NCBI GenBank assembly: GCA_945871905.1
Contig: CAMBXL010000007.1
Span: 1-64,000 of the forward strand
Direction of reading: 5' to 3'
Length of the DNA: 64,000 nt
Source: Chitinophaga pinensis
GTDB taxonomy: Bacteria; Bacteroidota; Bacteroidia; NS11-12g; UBA955
A program made the position numbers and the translations under genes. Under the pieces are notes generated by a model, which made no database searches, was not told the origin of the DNA, and saw only the letters and a program-made list of their open reading frames with translations. Below are positions 25,744 to 35,232 of this stretch, piece after piece (positions within the stretch are counted from its first letter, which is position 1; each line of letters starts with the position of its first letter).

Positions 25744-28371
25744 TTAAAAATTAAGGTTTTGAGCTGCTTCTATAGCGCTTGGAATACCTCTCAATAGTTT
25801 ACCACCCGCAGTTGCATAAAAAGCTTGTCCGCCACCACCACCTTGTATGTGTGTCGCTAAGTCTTTGATTATTTTTTGGCAGTTGATATTTTGAGATTGT
25901 ACTAAATCGTCGGAACAGAATGCTGCAAGATTAGGTTTACTGTTTTGTGTAAAGGCAACAATTCCCAAAATACTTTCATGTTCTTGGCGAAGTTGGAAAC
26001 AAATATTTTTAATTTGTTCACCACTGATTTCACCTACATTAGCAGCAACAAATGGAATGTTATTTTTAGTTACAATCAACTGTTTCAATTGGTTTTTTAT
26101 TTTTTGTCCTTTTTCAGCTTCCATAGATTCAACCTGATGAAGTAGTTCTTTTTTTTCTTCTATTAATTTGTTAATAGCAGATTCAATATCCTTAGGTTGA
26201 CCTAATTGCGCTTTTATTTTATTAATTAAAACCTCATTATGAAGGTTGAGTTCATCTACTTTTTCGGCACTAATAGCTTCTATTCTTCGAACTCCTGCCG
26301 CCACCGAGCTTTCTGATAATATTTTAAAAGAACGTATTTGTCCTGTATTTTTCACGTGAGTTCCACCACAAAGTTCAATTGAATATTGATTGTCAAAAGT
26401 AATAACTCTAACCGTGTCACCATATTTTTCGCCAAACAAAGCAGTTGCACCTAGTTGTTCTGTCGCAACTTTAATCGGAACCAACCTTTGTTCATTTAAG
26501 TCAATATTTTCTTGAATTTTGAAATTTACAATAGCTTCTATCTCCGTTAATTCCTTATCACTCACTTTGGTAAAATGGTTAAAGTCAAATCTTAGGTATT
26601 CGTCATTTACCAAACTGCCTTTCTGAGCAATGTGTGAACCCAAAACTTGTTTAAGTGCAGCGTGTAATAGGTGAGTAGCAGAGTGGTTATTGCTTGTAAG
26701 TTGTCGTTTTTTTAGGTCAACTTTCACACCAAAACTTTGCGTTTTGTTTTCAGGCAATTTATCACACAAATGAACAATAAGGTCATTTTCTTTTTGTGTG
26801 TCCAAAATCTGTATTAATTCATCATTGACAATTCCTGTCATTGTGCCTTTGTCACCAACCTGACCACCACTTTCGCCATAAAAAGGAGTTACATTAAAAA
26901 CCAACTGAAATTGTTCTTTGTTTTTAATGGTCATTGTTCTGTATTTTACAATTTTTACAGTAGCTTCAGTAAAGTCATAACCAATAAATTCTTCGTGGTC
27001 ATCGTCTAATAAATAATGCCAATCGCCGGTCGATTTTTCAGCATCTTTTTGACTTCTTTTTCTTTGTTCGTTTAATAAAATTTGAAAACCATCCAAATCA
27101 ACAGAGATGCCACTTTCTGAACAAATTAATTGGGTTAAATCGACAGGGAAACCAAAAGTATCATAAAGTTCAAAAGATGTTTCGGCATTAAGTTTTTCAG
27201 GTTGTTTAGTCAAATAAGTAGATATTTTTTCGAGTCCTATTGACAGGGTTTTCAAAAATGTATTTTCTTCCTCTTGAATCACTCTTGAAATAAAAGATTC
27301 TTGCGCTTTTAATTCTGGAAAAACAGTGCCAAATTCATGGTTCAAAACAGGTAACAGTTGGTAAACAAAAGGCGTTTTAATTCCTAAGTAACTGTATCCA
27401 TATCTGATGGCACGTCTTAAAATCCGTCTTATTACATAACCTGCGCCATTGTTTGAAGGAAGCTGACCATCGGCAATGGTAAATGCAACCGCTCTAACAT
27501 GGTCCGCTATTACTCTAAAGGCGATGTCTTTTTTGGTATCTAATCCTTCGTATTGATAGCCTGTTAGTTTTTCTATTTCTTTGATTATTGGGGCAAATAT
27601 ATCCGTGTCATAGTTGGATTTTTTGTCTTGTAATACACGGGTCAATCGTTCAAATCCCATTCCTGTATCTACATGTTGCGAAGGTAATTTTTCGAGAGAA
27701 CCGTCGGCTTTACGGTTAAACTCCATGAAAACATTGTTCCAAACTTCAATGACCTCAGGATGGTCGTTGTTTACTAATAATGCGCCATTTATAGCCTTTC
27801 TGTCTTCCTCAGAACGTAAGTCAACGTGTATTTCAGAACATGGTCCACACGGTCCTGTGTCGCCCATTTCCCAAAAATTGTCTTTTTTATTGCCTTTTAG
27901 TATTCTTGAAGGGTCAATTAATGCAGACCAATATTGGTAAGATTCATTGTCAAATTCTAATCCTTCGCTTGCATCGCCTTCAAAAACGCTAACATAAAGT
28001 CTGTTTTTGTCAATTTTGTAAACTTCAGTCAACAGCTCCCAACTCCATTCTATTGCTTCTTTTTTAAAGTAATCGCCAAAGCTCCAATTACCCAACATTT
28101 CAAACAAGGTATGGTGGTAATGGTCTACCCCAACTTCCTCTAAATCATTGTGTTTACCACTTACACGCAAGCACTTTTGAGTGTCCGCAATTCTGTTGTA
28201 TGGCGCTCTTTTGTTCCCTAGAAAATAATCTTTAAACTGATTCATTCCTGCGTTAGTAAACATTAAAGTTGGGTCGTTTTTTATAACAACAGGAGCAGAG
28301 GGAACAATGTGGTGATTCTTTCTCTCGAAAAACTCTAAAAAAGTGTGTCTTATTTCTTTGGCGCTTAACAT
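25744..28371 (-). CDS. alaS: Alanyl-tRNA synthetase
   Basis: 875 residues when started at ATG 28371 ('MLSAKEIRHTFLEFF'). The ORF-track start at 28431 adds 20 residues and runs over the likely promoter (TACTTTTG at 28428-28421). Domains in order are the class II catalytic core ('FTNAGMNQFKDYFLG'), the tRNA-recognition domain, the editing domain with zinc-binding 'NNHSATHLLHAAL' and 'CGGTHVKNTG', and the C-terminal C-Ala domain ending in 'GGGGGQAFYATAGG'. It charges tRNA-Ala and clears mischarged Ser or Gly. Length and motifs are normal. Confidence 0.97.
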   Translation of the reverse strand: MLSAKEIRHTFLEFFERKNHHIVPSAPVVIKNDPTLMFTNAGMNQFKDYFLGNKRAPYNRIADTQKCLRVSGKHNDLEEVGVDHYHHTLFEMLGNWSFGDYFKKEAIEWSWELLTEVYKIDKNRLYVSVFEGDASEGLEFDNESYQYWSALIDPSRILKGNKKDNFWEMGDTGPCGPCSEIHVDLRSEEDRKAINGALLVNNDHPEVIEVWNNVFMEFNRKADGSLEKLPSQHVDTGMGFERLTRVLQDKKSNYDTDIFAPIIKEIEKLTGYQYEGLDTKKDIAFRVIADHVRAVAFTIADGQLPSNNGAGYVIRRILRRAIRYGYSYLGIKTPFVYQLLPVLNHEFGTVFPELKAQESFISRVIQEEENTFLKTLSIGLEKISTYLTKQPEKLNAETSFELYDTFGFPVDLTQLICSESGISVDLDGFQILLNEQRKRSQKDAEKSTGDWHYLLDDDHEEFIGYDFTEATVKIVKYRTMTIKNKEQFQLVFNVTPFYGESGGQVGDKGTMTGIVNDELIQILDTQKENDLIVHLCDKLPENKTQSFGVKVDLKKRQLTSNNHSATHLLHAALKQVLGSHIAQKGSLVNDEYLRFDFNHFTKVSDKELTEIEAIVNFKIQENIDLNEQRLVPIKVATEQLGATALFGEKYGDTVRVITFDNQYSIELCGGTHVKNTGQIRSFKILSESSVAAGVRRIEAISAEKVDELNLHNEVLINKIKAQLGQPKDIESAINKLIEEKKELLHQVESMEAEKGQKIKNQLKQLIVTKNNIPFVAANVGEISGEQIKNICFQLRQEHESILGIVAFTQNSKPNLAAFCSDDLVQSQNINCQKIIKDLATHIQGGGGGQAFYATAGGKLLRGIPSAIEAAQNLNF

Positions 28372-28392
28372 ACAATTATTAAAATATTCTAT

Positions 28393-28428
28393 TATTTTTG
28401 AAAATTCAATTTTAAGGTTGCAAAAGTA
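28393..28428. promoter_or_regulatory. Divergent -7 elements between alaS and the M23 peptidase gene
   Basis: TATTTTTG at 28393-28400 faces the M23 gene and TACTTTTG (minus strand, 28428-28421) faces alaS. Leaders of about 45 nt result on both sides. Neither has a clear -33 TTTG at standard spacing. No T-box-like leader is visible for alaS. Confidence 0.45.
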
Positions 28429-28452
28429 CAAAATACATTACAGTAATTAAGC

Positions 28453-29427
28453 ATGGCAAAGACCAAATATTTCTTTAATCCCAAAACCCTCAGTTATGAG
28501 AAATATAAATTAAGCCGCTGGGTCTTGTTACTCCGTGGTATTGGTGTTTTTTCTTTTTCAATTATTTTGGGTTTTGTTTTCTTTTTATTATTCTCTCGCT
28601 TTGTGGACTCTCCGGGTGAAAAGAAACTAAAATCTGCAAACTATGATTTAGTAGCAGAGTTGGAAAGTATCAATTTGCAGTTAAATATGTTGAACAATGA
28701 GCTCAGCAAGTTAAAAGAAAAAGATGTCAATGTTTACCGTTCAATCTATGAAACGGAACCACCTGCGGAAAAAGGGTCTTATGCTGACAATGCAAAAATG
28801 CTCGAAAAATATTCAGCGTTAAGGAAATTACCCAATTCGGAATTGTTGATTGAATTGACCCAGAAATTGGATAAAATTCAGTCGTTATACGTACAACAAA
28901 ACAAAAGTTTCGACCAATTATTGATGTTGGCAAAAACCAAAAAAGATTTTTTGGCAAGAATTCCCGCCATCCAACCTGTTGCTAACAAAAAATTAGAAAG
29001 AATAGGTTCAGGTTTTGGATACCGTCAAGATCCTTTTTACCGAACCCAGCGTTTCCATGCAGGAATCGACTTTACAGCGGCCAGAGGAGTAGAGGTTTAT
29101 GCCACAGCAGATGGTGTAATCTCTTTGGTGCAATCAGATATTTGGGGATATGGCAAACACATTCGCATTAACCATGGCAATGGATATGAGACTTTGTATG
29201 CGCATTTAAGCAAGTTCAATGTGGCACGTGGGGCCAAAGTAAAACGCGGTCAGTTAATTGGTTTGGTGGGAAGCACAGGGAAGTCAACAGCGCCTCACTT
29301 GCATTACGAAGTACACAAAAACGGACAACCAATCAATCCAGCCTTTTTCTTTTACAACGATTTAACCAACGAGGAATACCAATTGATGTTGGAAAGAGCC
29401 TCAGCACCTAACCAATCATTCGACTAA
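28453..29427 (+). CDS. M23-family metallopeptidase (LytM-type), inner-membrane anchored
   Basis: 324 residues. A transmembrane helix at about 25-50 and a coiled coil (about 58-150) precede the peptidase domain (about 195-300). Metal ligands are visible in 'HAGIDFTAARG' and 'HLHYEVHKNG'. Such proteins cut peptidoglycan cross-bridges, or activate amidases when degenerate; here the HxH and H...D ligands are kept, so activity is plausible. The stop codon overlaps the start of the MerR gene (TAATG). Confidence 0.9.
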   Translation: MAKTKYFFNPKTLSYEKYKLSRWVLLLRGIGVFSFSIILGFVFFLLFSRFVDSPGEKKLKSANYDLVAELESINLQLNMLNNELSKLKEKDVNVYRSIYETEPPAEKGSYADNAKMLEKYSALRKLPNSELLIELTQKLDKIQSLYVQQNKSFDQLLMLAKTKKDFLARIPAIQPVANKKLERIGSGFGYRQDPFYRTQRFHAGIDFTAARGVEVYATADGVISLVQSDIWGYGKHIRINHGNGYETLYAHLSKFNVARGAKVKRGQLIGLVGSTGKSTAPHLHYEVHKNGQPINPAFFFYNDLTNEEYQLMLERASAPNQSFD

Positions 29428-29771
29428 TGCCAAAACTAAAAGACGATACAATAACCGAGAAGTTATATTACAGAATGGGAGAGGTTTCCAAGCTGATTGG
29501 AGTGGCACCTTCTTTGCTTAGATTTTGGGAAAAAGAGTTTGATTGCCTTAAAAACATAGAGAAAAACAGAAAAGGTGACCGTTTGTACACTGCCAAAAAT
29601 ATCGAAGATTTAAAGATGATTTTTCATCTAGTTAAAGAGAAGGGATATACACTCAGTGGAGCGAATGAATACTTGGGTGGATATGTAAATGAGAAGGATA
29701 AAAAAATGGAAATCGTAAAAAGTTTAGAGGTTTTGAAAAAGTTTTTTGAAGAATTGAAACAAAATTTATAA
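29427..29771 (+). CDS. MerR-family transcriptional regulator
   Basis: 114 residues with an N-terminal winged helix of the MerR type: 'YYRMGEVSKLIGVAPSLLRFWEKEF' and 'GDRLYTAKNIEDL'. The effector part is short and contains no cysteine cluster, so it is not a metal sensor of the classical kind. It shares one base with the end of the M23 peptidase gene, so the two are translationally linked. This peptidase-MerR pair is common in Bacteroidota (from memory). Targets are unknown. Confidence 0.85.
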   Translation: MPKLKDDTITEKLYYRMGEVSKLIGVAPSLLRFWEKEFDCLKNIEKNRKGDRLYTAKNIEDLKMIFHLVKEKGYTLSGANEYLGGYVNEKDKKMEIVKSLEVLKKFFEELKQNL

Positions 29772-29776
29772 CTTTG
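29745..29776 (+). promoter_or_regulatory. Promoter inside the merR 3' end, for the coiled-coil gene
   Basis: TTTG (29745-29748), a 20-bp spacer and TAACTTTG (29769-29776) match the -33/-7 consensus of Bacteroidota exactly. The -7 element overlaps the merR stop codon and lies 33 nt before the next start. Confidence 0.6.
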
Positions 29777-29809
29777 TTGAATAAATAAATATTAATAATC
29801 AATCATAGT

Positions 29810-30727
29810 ATGGAAATAAAACAAAATGAAAAAGACAAAAAAAGTAAAAGGTATTTACTGATTTTGATTGGTATCTTGGCTGCATTGAATGTAGGTATTG
29901 GATACAATTTATGGAACAAGAACCAAAAACAAGAAGTTCAAATTACTGAATTAACTGCTGATAAAGTTCAGCTTGAAAAAGATTTACAAGAAGAAATTGC
30001 AAAATTTGAGCAATTAACTTCTGAAAATCAAGACCTAAATGGACAATTGCAAGAGCAAAATGCCGCTTTAAATGAAAAAATCAATCAAATTAAAGTTCTC
30101 CTTAGAAAAGGTAAATTATCTGAAGCTGATTACAAAAAAGCAAAATCAGAAATTGCTGAATTAAGAAGTCAAATTGACAATTACAAAGCAGAAATTGATG
30201 AATTAAAACGTCAAGTTCAACAGTTGACAGACGAAAATTCTGGCTTAAATCAAGAGTTAGGTAGTGAAAAGGCGAAATCAGCAGAACAAGCCAAAACAAT
30301 TGAATCCAAAAACAGAACAATCAGTTTAGCAAAACGATTAAATGCAGGTTCAATCTCAGCTATGGGAGTAAGAGAACGTAAAGTGTTTGGTAAAAAAGAA
30401 GTTGAAACCAACAAAGCAAACCGTACCGAAGAGGTAAGAGTGAAATTTATTTTGAATAAGAATGAAATTTCAGATTCAGGTGAAAAAGAAATTTATGTTA
30501 AAATAATAGGGCCAGACGGTGCTCCAATTGCTAACAAAGTTCAAACGACCAAAGTAGATGGTACCGAAACTTTATTCACTGAAAAGAAAATTGTTGACTA
30601 TCAAAACGAAAAGTTAGAAGCAACCGTTTATTGCAAAAAACAAGGTGATTATCCAAAAGGAACCTACACAATAGAAATATTTACAGAAGGTTACAAAATT
30701 GGAACTACTCAAATGATTTTAAAATAG
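29810..30727 (+). CDS. Membrane-anchored coiled-coil protein of unknown function
   Basis: 305 residues. A short charged N-terminus and one transmembrane helix (about 15-33) are followed by a continuous coiled coil (about 40-165, heptads such as 'QLTDENSGLNQEL'). A C-terminal beta-rich domain of about 120 residues contains 'KVFGKKEVETNK' and 'GTYTIEIFTEGYKIG'. It is not a family I can name. Topology suggests the C-terminal domain lies in the periplasm. It has its own good promoter and precedes pfkA by 36 bp. Confidence 0.72.
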   Translation: MEIKQNEKDKKSKRYLLILIGILAALNVGIGYNLWNKNQKQEVQITELTADKVQLEKDLQEEIAKFEQLTSENQDLNGQLQEQNAALNEKINQIKVLLRKGKLSEADYKKAKSEIAELRSQIDNYKAEIDELKRQVQQLTDENSGLNQELGSEKAKSAEQAKTIESKNRTISLAKRLNAGSISAMGVRERKVFGKKEVETNKANRTEEVRVKFILNKNEISDSGEKEIYVKIIGPDGAPIANKVQTTKVDGTETLFTEKKIVDYQNEKLEATVYCKKQGDYPKGTYTIEIFTEGYKIGTTQMILK

Positions 30728-30763
30728 TGACTTTTTAGTTCATAGCTGGATGATATCAAACGA

Positions 30764-31735
30764 ATGAATAAAATTGCAGTAATGACATCCGGTGGCGATT
30801 CGCCTGGAATGAATGCCTGTATAAGAGCAGTGGTGAGAACCGCTGCTTTTTACAATAAAGAGGTTGTAGGTATTAAAAGAGGCTACCAAGGGATGATTGA
30901 TAATGATATTATTCCACTTTCTGTAAAGGATGTAGCCAATATCATTCAATATGGTGGTACTATTTTAAAAACTGCTAGAAGCAAAGACTTTCATACCAAA
31001 GAAGGCCGACTTAAAGCTTTCCATAATTTACAAAGTGCTGGAGTTGAAGGTTTGGTTTGCATAGGAGGGAATGGAACATATACAGGTGCTGAAATTTTTT
31101 ACAATGAATTTGGTATTCCAAGTGTAGGGGCACCGGGAACAATAGACAATGATTTATATGGTACCGACTACACCATTGGTTTTGATACCGCAGCAAATAC
31201 AGCTTTAGATGCGATTGACAGAATAAGAGATACTGCCGATTCCCACAATAGAGTTTTTTTTATAGAAGTAATGGGCAGAGACAGCGGTTTTTTGGCTTTG
31301 TACGCAGGTATTGCTGGTGGTGCCGAAGGAATTTTAGTTCCCGAAATATTTACAGATTACGAAGGATTAAGGCAGCATTTTAATAATCCTGAACGCAGGA
31401 TAAAGGATTTTAGCATTATCGTAGTTGCCGAAGGTGACACCGAGGGTAACGCATTTGAAGTTGCAGATAAGTTTAAATTAGAATTCAATCAAGCCGATGT
31501 CAGAGTGTCTGTGTTAGGACATATTCAAAGGGGAGGTAAGCCAAGTGTAAACGATAGAATATTGGCAAGCAGACTTGGTAGTTCTGCTGTGGAATGTTTG
31601 TTAAATGGGGTTAAAAACAGTTGTGTTGGGGTGGTGAATAATGATATAATTATTACGCCATATAATGAAGCAATAAACAAATCAAAATCAATAGATAAAA
31701 ATTTATGGCGCTTGTCCCAAATATTAAGTAGTTAA
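30764..31735 (+). CDS. pfkA: 6-phosphofructokinase
   Basis: 323 residues, the normal length for bacterial ATP-type PFK. It phosphorylates fructose 6-phosphate in glycolysis. The nucleotide loop 'TSGGDSPGMNACIRA', the catalytic 'GTIDNDLYGTDYTIGFDTA' and the substrate-binding 'EVMGRDSGFLALY' are present. One oddity is that the usual 'GGDGS' loop reads 'GGNGTY' (codon AAT), replacing the Asp that in E. coli PFK (D103) helps bind Mg-ATP. The following Gly, a marker for ATP rather than pyrophosphate use, is kept. It is followed after 3 bp by recN. Confidence 0.94.
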   Translation: MNKIAVMTSGGDSPGMNACIRAVVRTAAFYNKEVVGIKRGYQGMIDNDIIPLSVKDVANIIQYGGTILKTARSKDFHTKEGRLKAFHNLQSAGVEGLVCIGGNGTYTGAEIFYNEFGIPSVGAPGTIDNDLYGTDYTIGFDTAANTALDAIDRIRDTADSHNRVFFIEVMGRDSGFLALYAGIAGGAEGILVPEIFTDYEGLRQHFNNPERRIKDFSIIVVAEGDTEGNAFEVADKFKLEFNQADVRVSVLGHIQRGGKPSVNDRILASRLGSSAVECLLNGVKNSCVGVVNNDIIITPYNEAINKSKSIDKNLWRLSQILSS

Positions 31736-31738
31736 ATA

Positions 31739-33397
31739 ATGCTCAAAAGACTCTCTATTCATAATTTTGCTATTATTAAACAACTTCATGTCTCTTTTCA
31801 TGAAGGATATAATGTAATTACAGGTGAAACAGGTGCAGGAAAATCAATTTTAATTGATGCACTTGGACTTATTTTAGGCGATCGTGCTGATTTGAAATCG
31901 CAAATAGACGCCTCAGAAAAGTGCGTTATTGAAGGTGAGTTTTTAAATGAATCTTCATCTATTCAAAAATTATTCGAACAAATGGAGTTGGATTTTGAAT
32001 CTCCCATTATTATTCGAAGAGAATTCAGTAAACAAGGCAAGTCAAGGGCTTTTGTAAATGATACGCCTGTAACGGTAGTTCAACTTAAAAAAGTAACAGA
32101 AAATTTGGTTTCTATTCACTCACAACATGAAAATATGGTGCTGAGTGATGCCGATTTTCAATTTAATTTATTAGATACTTTTGCCCAAAATAAAGAGGTT
32201 TTATTCGCCTACCAAAAAGTGTTTACCTCATTCAAACAAGAGGAAAAAATGCTTATTGAATTGAAGAAAAAACAGTCTGAAATGCTCAAAGAAAAAGATT
32301 ATTTAACTTTTTTGGTCAATGAGTTTGATTCATTACAACTTAAATCGGGAGAAGAATCCGAGATTGATAAAGAATTACAATTGCTGAATCATGCTGAACA
32401 AATTAAACAGACGGCTGAATATGCGGGTGTTTCTATTTCAGATTCAGAACAATCTGTCATCGTTGTTTTAACGGCTGTTAAACAGAAGTTAAAAGGCATG
32501 ACAAGTTTTAGTGAGGTTTGTAACGCTTTATACGAAAGGGTTTCATCGGTTATTATTGAGTTGAAAGATATTGCAAATGAAGCCAATGATTTGTTGGAGA
32601 AAGTAGGGACAGACCAATCCCGATTGGAAGAGTTAAATGACAGGATGAACGCCATCTATCAGTTGAAACGCAAGCACAATGTAAATGATTATGAAGAGCT
32701 TTTAGCAGTGTATGAAACCATTGCAAATCAACTGAATGGAATTGGTTCAATAGAACAACAAATAGATGAAAGTCAAAAGAAAGTCAATGAAGCATTAAAG
32801 GAAATGTCAAAATTGGCTAAAAACTTACATCAATCTAGAACGAAGTCAGCTTCATTATTAAAACTGGAAATTGAACATTATTTGCATCAATTAGAGATGC
32901 CTAAATCTGTTGTAATGTTTGAATTGAGCGAAACAGAGTCCTTTAATGAGTTTGGGAACAGTAATTTAGCTATTAAATTTTCAGCCAATGTTGGTATAGC
33001 GCCTCAAGCGCTTGACAAGGTTGCTTCGGGAGGTGAATTGAGCCGTTTGGCATTGGCCATCAGAACCATTGAAGCCAAGTCGAACCAATTGGGAACTTTA
33101 ATATTCGATGAAATAGACACGGGCGTATCTGGAAAAGTAGCCGCTAATATTGGTTTTATGTTTAAATCGATAGCCCAACACCATCAGTTAATTGCAATTA
33201 CTCACTTGCCTCAAGTGGCCGCTTCGGGACAATACCATTATTTTGTTAGTAAGTCCGAGAAAGACAATAAAACCTACACGCAAATTCATCAATTAAGTGA
33301 AACAGAAAGGGTAGAACAATTAGCAAACATGTTAAGTGGTAATGCAATAAGTGAAAGTGCTATGCAGAATGCCAAAGAGTTATTAAGGCAAGCTTAA
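31739..33397 (+). CDS. recN: DNA repair protein RecN
   Basis: 552-residue SMC-like ATPase involved in double-strand break repair. A Walker A 'TGETGAGKSILIDALG' lies at about 29-44. A long coiled coil occupies the middle, and the C-terminal half carries the ABC signature 'ASGGELSRLALAI' and Walker B 'TLIFDEIDTGVSG'. It lies 3 bp after pfkA, probably in one transcript. It converges on the ABC transporter gene with only one base between stop codons. Confidence 0.96.
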   Translation: MLKRLSIHNFAIIKQLHVSFHEGYNVITGETGAGKSILIDALGLILGDRADLKSQIDASEKCVIEGEFLNESSSIQKLFEQMELDFESPIIIRREFSKQGKSRAFVNDTPVTVVQLKKVTENLVSIHSQHENMVLSDADFQFNLLDTFAQNKEVLFAYQKVFTSFKQEEKMLIELKKKQSEMLKEKDYLTFLVNEFDSLQLKSGEESEIDKELQLLNHAEQIKQTAEYAGVSISDSEQSVIVVLTAVKQKLKGMTSFSEVCNALYERVSSVIIELKDIANEANDLLEKVGTDQSRLEELNDRMNAIYQLKRKHNVNDYEELLAVYETIANQLNGIGSIEQQIDESQKKVNEALKEMSKLAKNLHQSRTKSASLLKLEIEHYLHQLEMPKSVVMFELSETESFNEFGNSNLAIKFSANVGIAPQALDKVASGGELSRLALAIRTIEAKSNQLGTLIFDEIDTGVSGKVAANIGFMFKSIAQHHQLIAITHLPQVAASGQYHYFVSKSEKDNKTYTQIHQLSETERVEQLANMLSGNAISESAMQNAKELLRQA

Positions 33398-33398
33398 T

Positions 33399-34076
33399 TT
33401 ACCATTTTAGTTCAGGCATTGGACTTCGGAATTGGTCTATTTTCCCTTCATTTACATGCCAAAACAGGCTACCAAATTGTTGGGCAATCTCCAAATCATG
33501 GGTTGAAGCAATGATTAGTTTATTTTGATTTTTTGATATGTTTTTAAAGTTCTCAAAGAGTTGTATTTTTGAAGGATAATCCAAAAATGCACTAGGTTCA
33601 TCTAAAATGATGACAGATGTATTTTGAGCCAAAGCTCTTGCAATATTGGTTTTTTGCCATTCGCCATCACTGATTTTATTCAAGGTTTTTTTTCTAATAG
33701 GTTCAATCCCCATAGTAAAAATAGCTTCTTCAACAAAATGGTCATTTTCTATTTTGCCATTGTGATTATAACGCCCCATTTTTACCAAATCTTCGACAGT
33801 AATATAGGATTCTTCAATACGCTTGTTGTTAACAATAGCAATGTAGTCGGCACGTTTTTGAATAGATAACTTGGAGAGATTGGTGTTGTTTATTTCAATA
33901 ATACCATCAATAGGAGGAATAAAACCCGATAAGTGTTTTAATAATGTTGATTTTCCAACGCCATTTCTACCACTTAAAATAAGCAGTTCGCCCAAATTAA
34001 CCGAGGCATTTAATGGGGCAATGATAGGTTCTTTATACCCTACAACTAAGTCAATCAATTTTATAAATCCGCTCAT
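33399..34076 (-). CDS. ABC transporter ATP-binding protein, FecE/BtuD type
   Basis: 225-residue ATPase of an iron-siderophore/cobalamin-type importer. Walker A 'LSGRNGVGKSTLLKH' is at about 34-48, the signature reads 'ISDGEWQKTNIARAL' and Walker B is 'VIILDEPSAFLD'. It overlaps the permease gene by 4 bp (ATGA), so the two subunits are translationally coupled. The usual third partner, a periplasmic binding protein, is not adjacent. The substrate (Fe-siderophore, haem or B12) is not readable from this subunit. Confidence 0.9.
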   Translation of the reverse strand: MSGFIKLIDLVVGYKEPIIAPLNASVNLGELLILSGRNGVGKSTLLKHLSGFIPPIDGIIEINNTNLSKLSIQKRADYIAIVNNKRIEESYITVEDLVKMGRYNHNGKIENDHFVEEAIFTMGIEPIRKKTLNKISDGEWQKTNIARALAQNTSVIILDEPSAFLDYPSKIQLFENFKNISKNQNKLIIASTHDLEIAQQFGSLFWHVNEGKIDQFRSPMPELKW

Positions 34077-35041
34077 TTTTTGAAAGAATTAAAAAGGATA
34101 TAAAGTACAAAAGGTCCGCCTATTAATGAAGTAGTTACATTAATAGGGATTTGGAAACCCCAAATATCAAGGGAAGAGATGATGTCTCCAAGAATGGTCA
34201 TGATGCTGCCTAACAAGCAATTGGCAATCAATAAGGTTTTAAATTGCACGCTTTTAAACAGTATTTTCACCAAGTTTGGAACAGCAATTCCGACAAAGGC
34301 TATAGGGCCACAAAAGGCAGTGGCAACTCCTGTAATTAATCCCGTGCAGACCAAAAGTTGGAAGGAGGTTTTGCGAGTGTTAACACCCATAGAATTGGCA
34401 ACTTCATCGCCTAAAATCATCACAGACAAAGGATTCATTAGGAAATAGGCCCATGCCAAACCAATGACAACGGCAATAACTAATAGAACTAAGTCGGTTC
34501 CTATTACTTGATTAAAAGAACCCATACTCCAAAGGCTCAAATTTTTAATTTCCTCGGCAGAAGCTAACGAAACCAAGAGGGATTGAAAGGCACCCGTAAT
34601 CATGCTGATGATAACACCAAATAAAAGTATGATGGATCCATAACCATATTTAAGAGATAAACTTGAAATAAGGAGGAGGATAAGGGTAGCGCCTAAAATA
34701 CCTGCCAAAGACAAACTAATATGTCCCAAAAGAGGCCACGTATTGATGCCAAGAACTAAGACAATTGCAACCATTAAGGAGGCCCCTGAACTAACCCCCA
34801 ATATGTAAGGACCTGCAAGCTGATTTCTAAACAATTGTTGTAAAATAAAGCCAGACATGGATAATGCAGAACCAACCAAAAGAGCCGTTAGTGTTTTGGG
34901 GAAACGGTACATTTTTAAAATAAACCAATCGCTTTCAATGGCATTAAATGGATTGATAATTTGAGGTACAATGATTAAGCTAACAGCAGTAAGTGTTATT
35001 AAAACAAGTGTTAAAATTAAAAAATTGAGATTGATTTTCAA
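34073..35041 (-). CDS. FecCD-family ABC transporter permease
   Basis: 322-residue polytopic membrane protein with about nine or ten helices and FecCD/BtuC hallmarks: 'RFPKTLTALLVGSALSMSGFILQQLFRNQLAGPYILGVSSGAS' (only part of it needed) and 'CGPIAFVGIAVPN'. It forms the channel of an importer for iron complexes or cobalamin. It is followed by its ATPase with a 4-bp overlap. No metalloregulator palindrome like that at 40.15 kb is visible in its 190-bp upstream region. Confidence 0.9.
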   Translation of the reverse strand: MKINLNFLILTLVLITLTAVSLIIVPQIINPFNAIESDWFILKMYRFPKTLTALLVGSALSMSGFILQQLFRNQLAGPYILGVSSGASLMVAIVLVLGINTWPLLGHISLSLAGILGATLILLLISSLSLKYGYGSIILLFGVIISMITGAFQSLLVSLASAEEIKNLSLWSMGSFNQVIGTDLVLLVIAVVIGLAWAYFLMNPLSVMILGDEVANSMGVNTRKTSFQLLVCTGLITGVATAFCGPIAFVGIAVPNLVKILFKSVQFKTLLIANCLLGSIMTILGDIISSLDIWGFQIPINVTTSLIGGPFVLYILFNSFKK

Positions 35042-35202
35042 TTGAATTTAAAAAAGAATACAAAACAAGTAAAAAAAAATTAAAAAAGTAGAATAAGTTA
35101 TGCGCAATAAATCAAAGACATAACAATATAGAAATGTGAGTAGATTACTATTCATGTTTTTTTTTTAGTTACTTTAAAGGTTAATTTGTTTTAAATTTTC
35201 GT

Positions 35203-35210
35203 TATTTTTG
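35203..35210 (+). promoter_or_regulatory. -7 promoter element of pckA
   Basis: TATTTTTG ends 22 nt before the pckA start. A TTTG at 35185-35188 is closer (14 bp) than the usual -33 distance. Confidence 0.45.
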
Positions 35211-35232
35211 CCAAAATTTTTTATACATATCA

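Noticed and set aside
28372-28452. T-box or alanine-responsive leader for alaS
   Set aside because: The spacer is only 81 bp, shared by divergent promoters, and shows no specifier stem or antiterminator.
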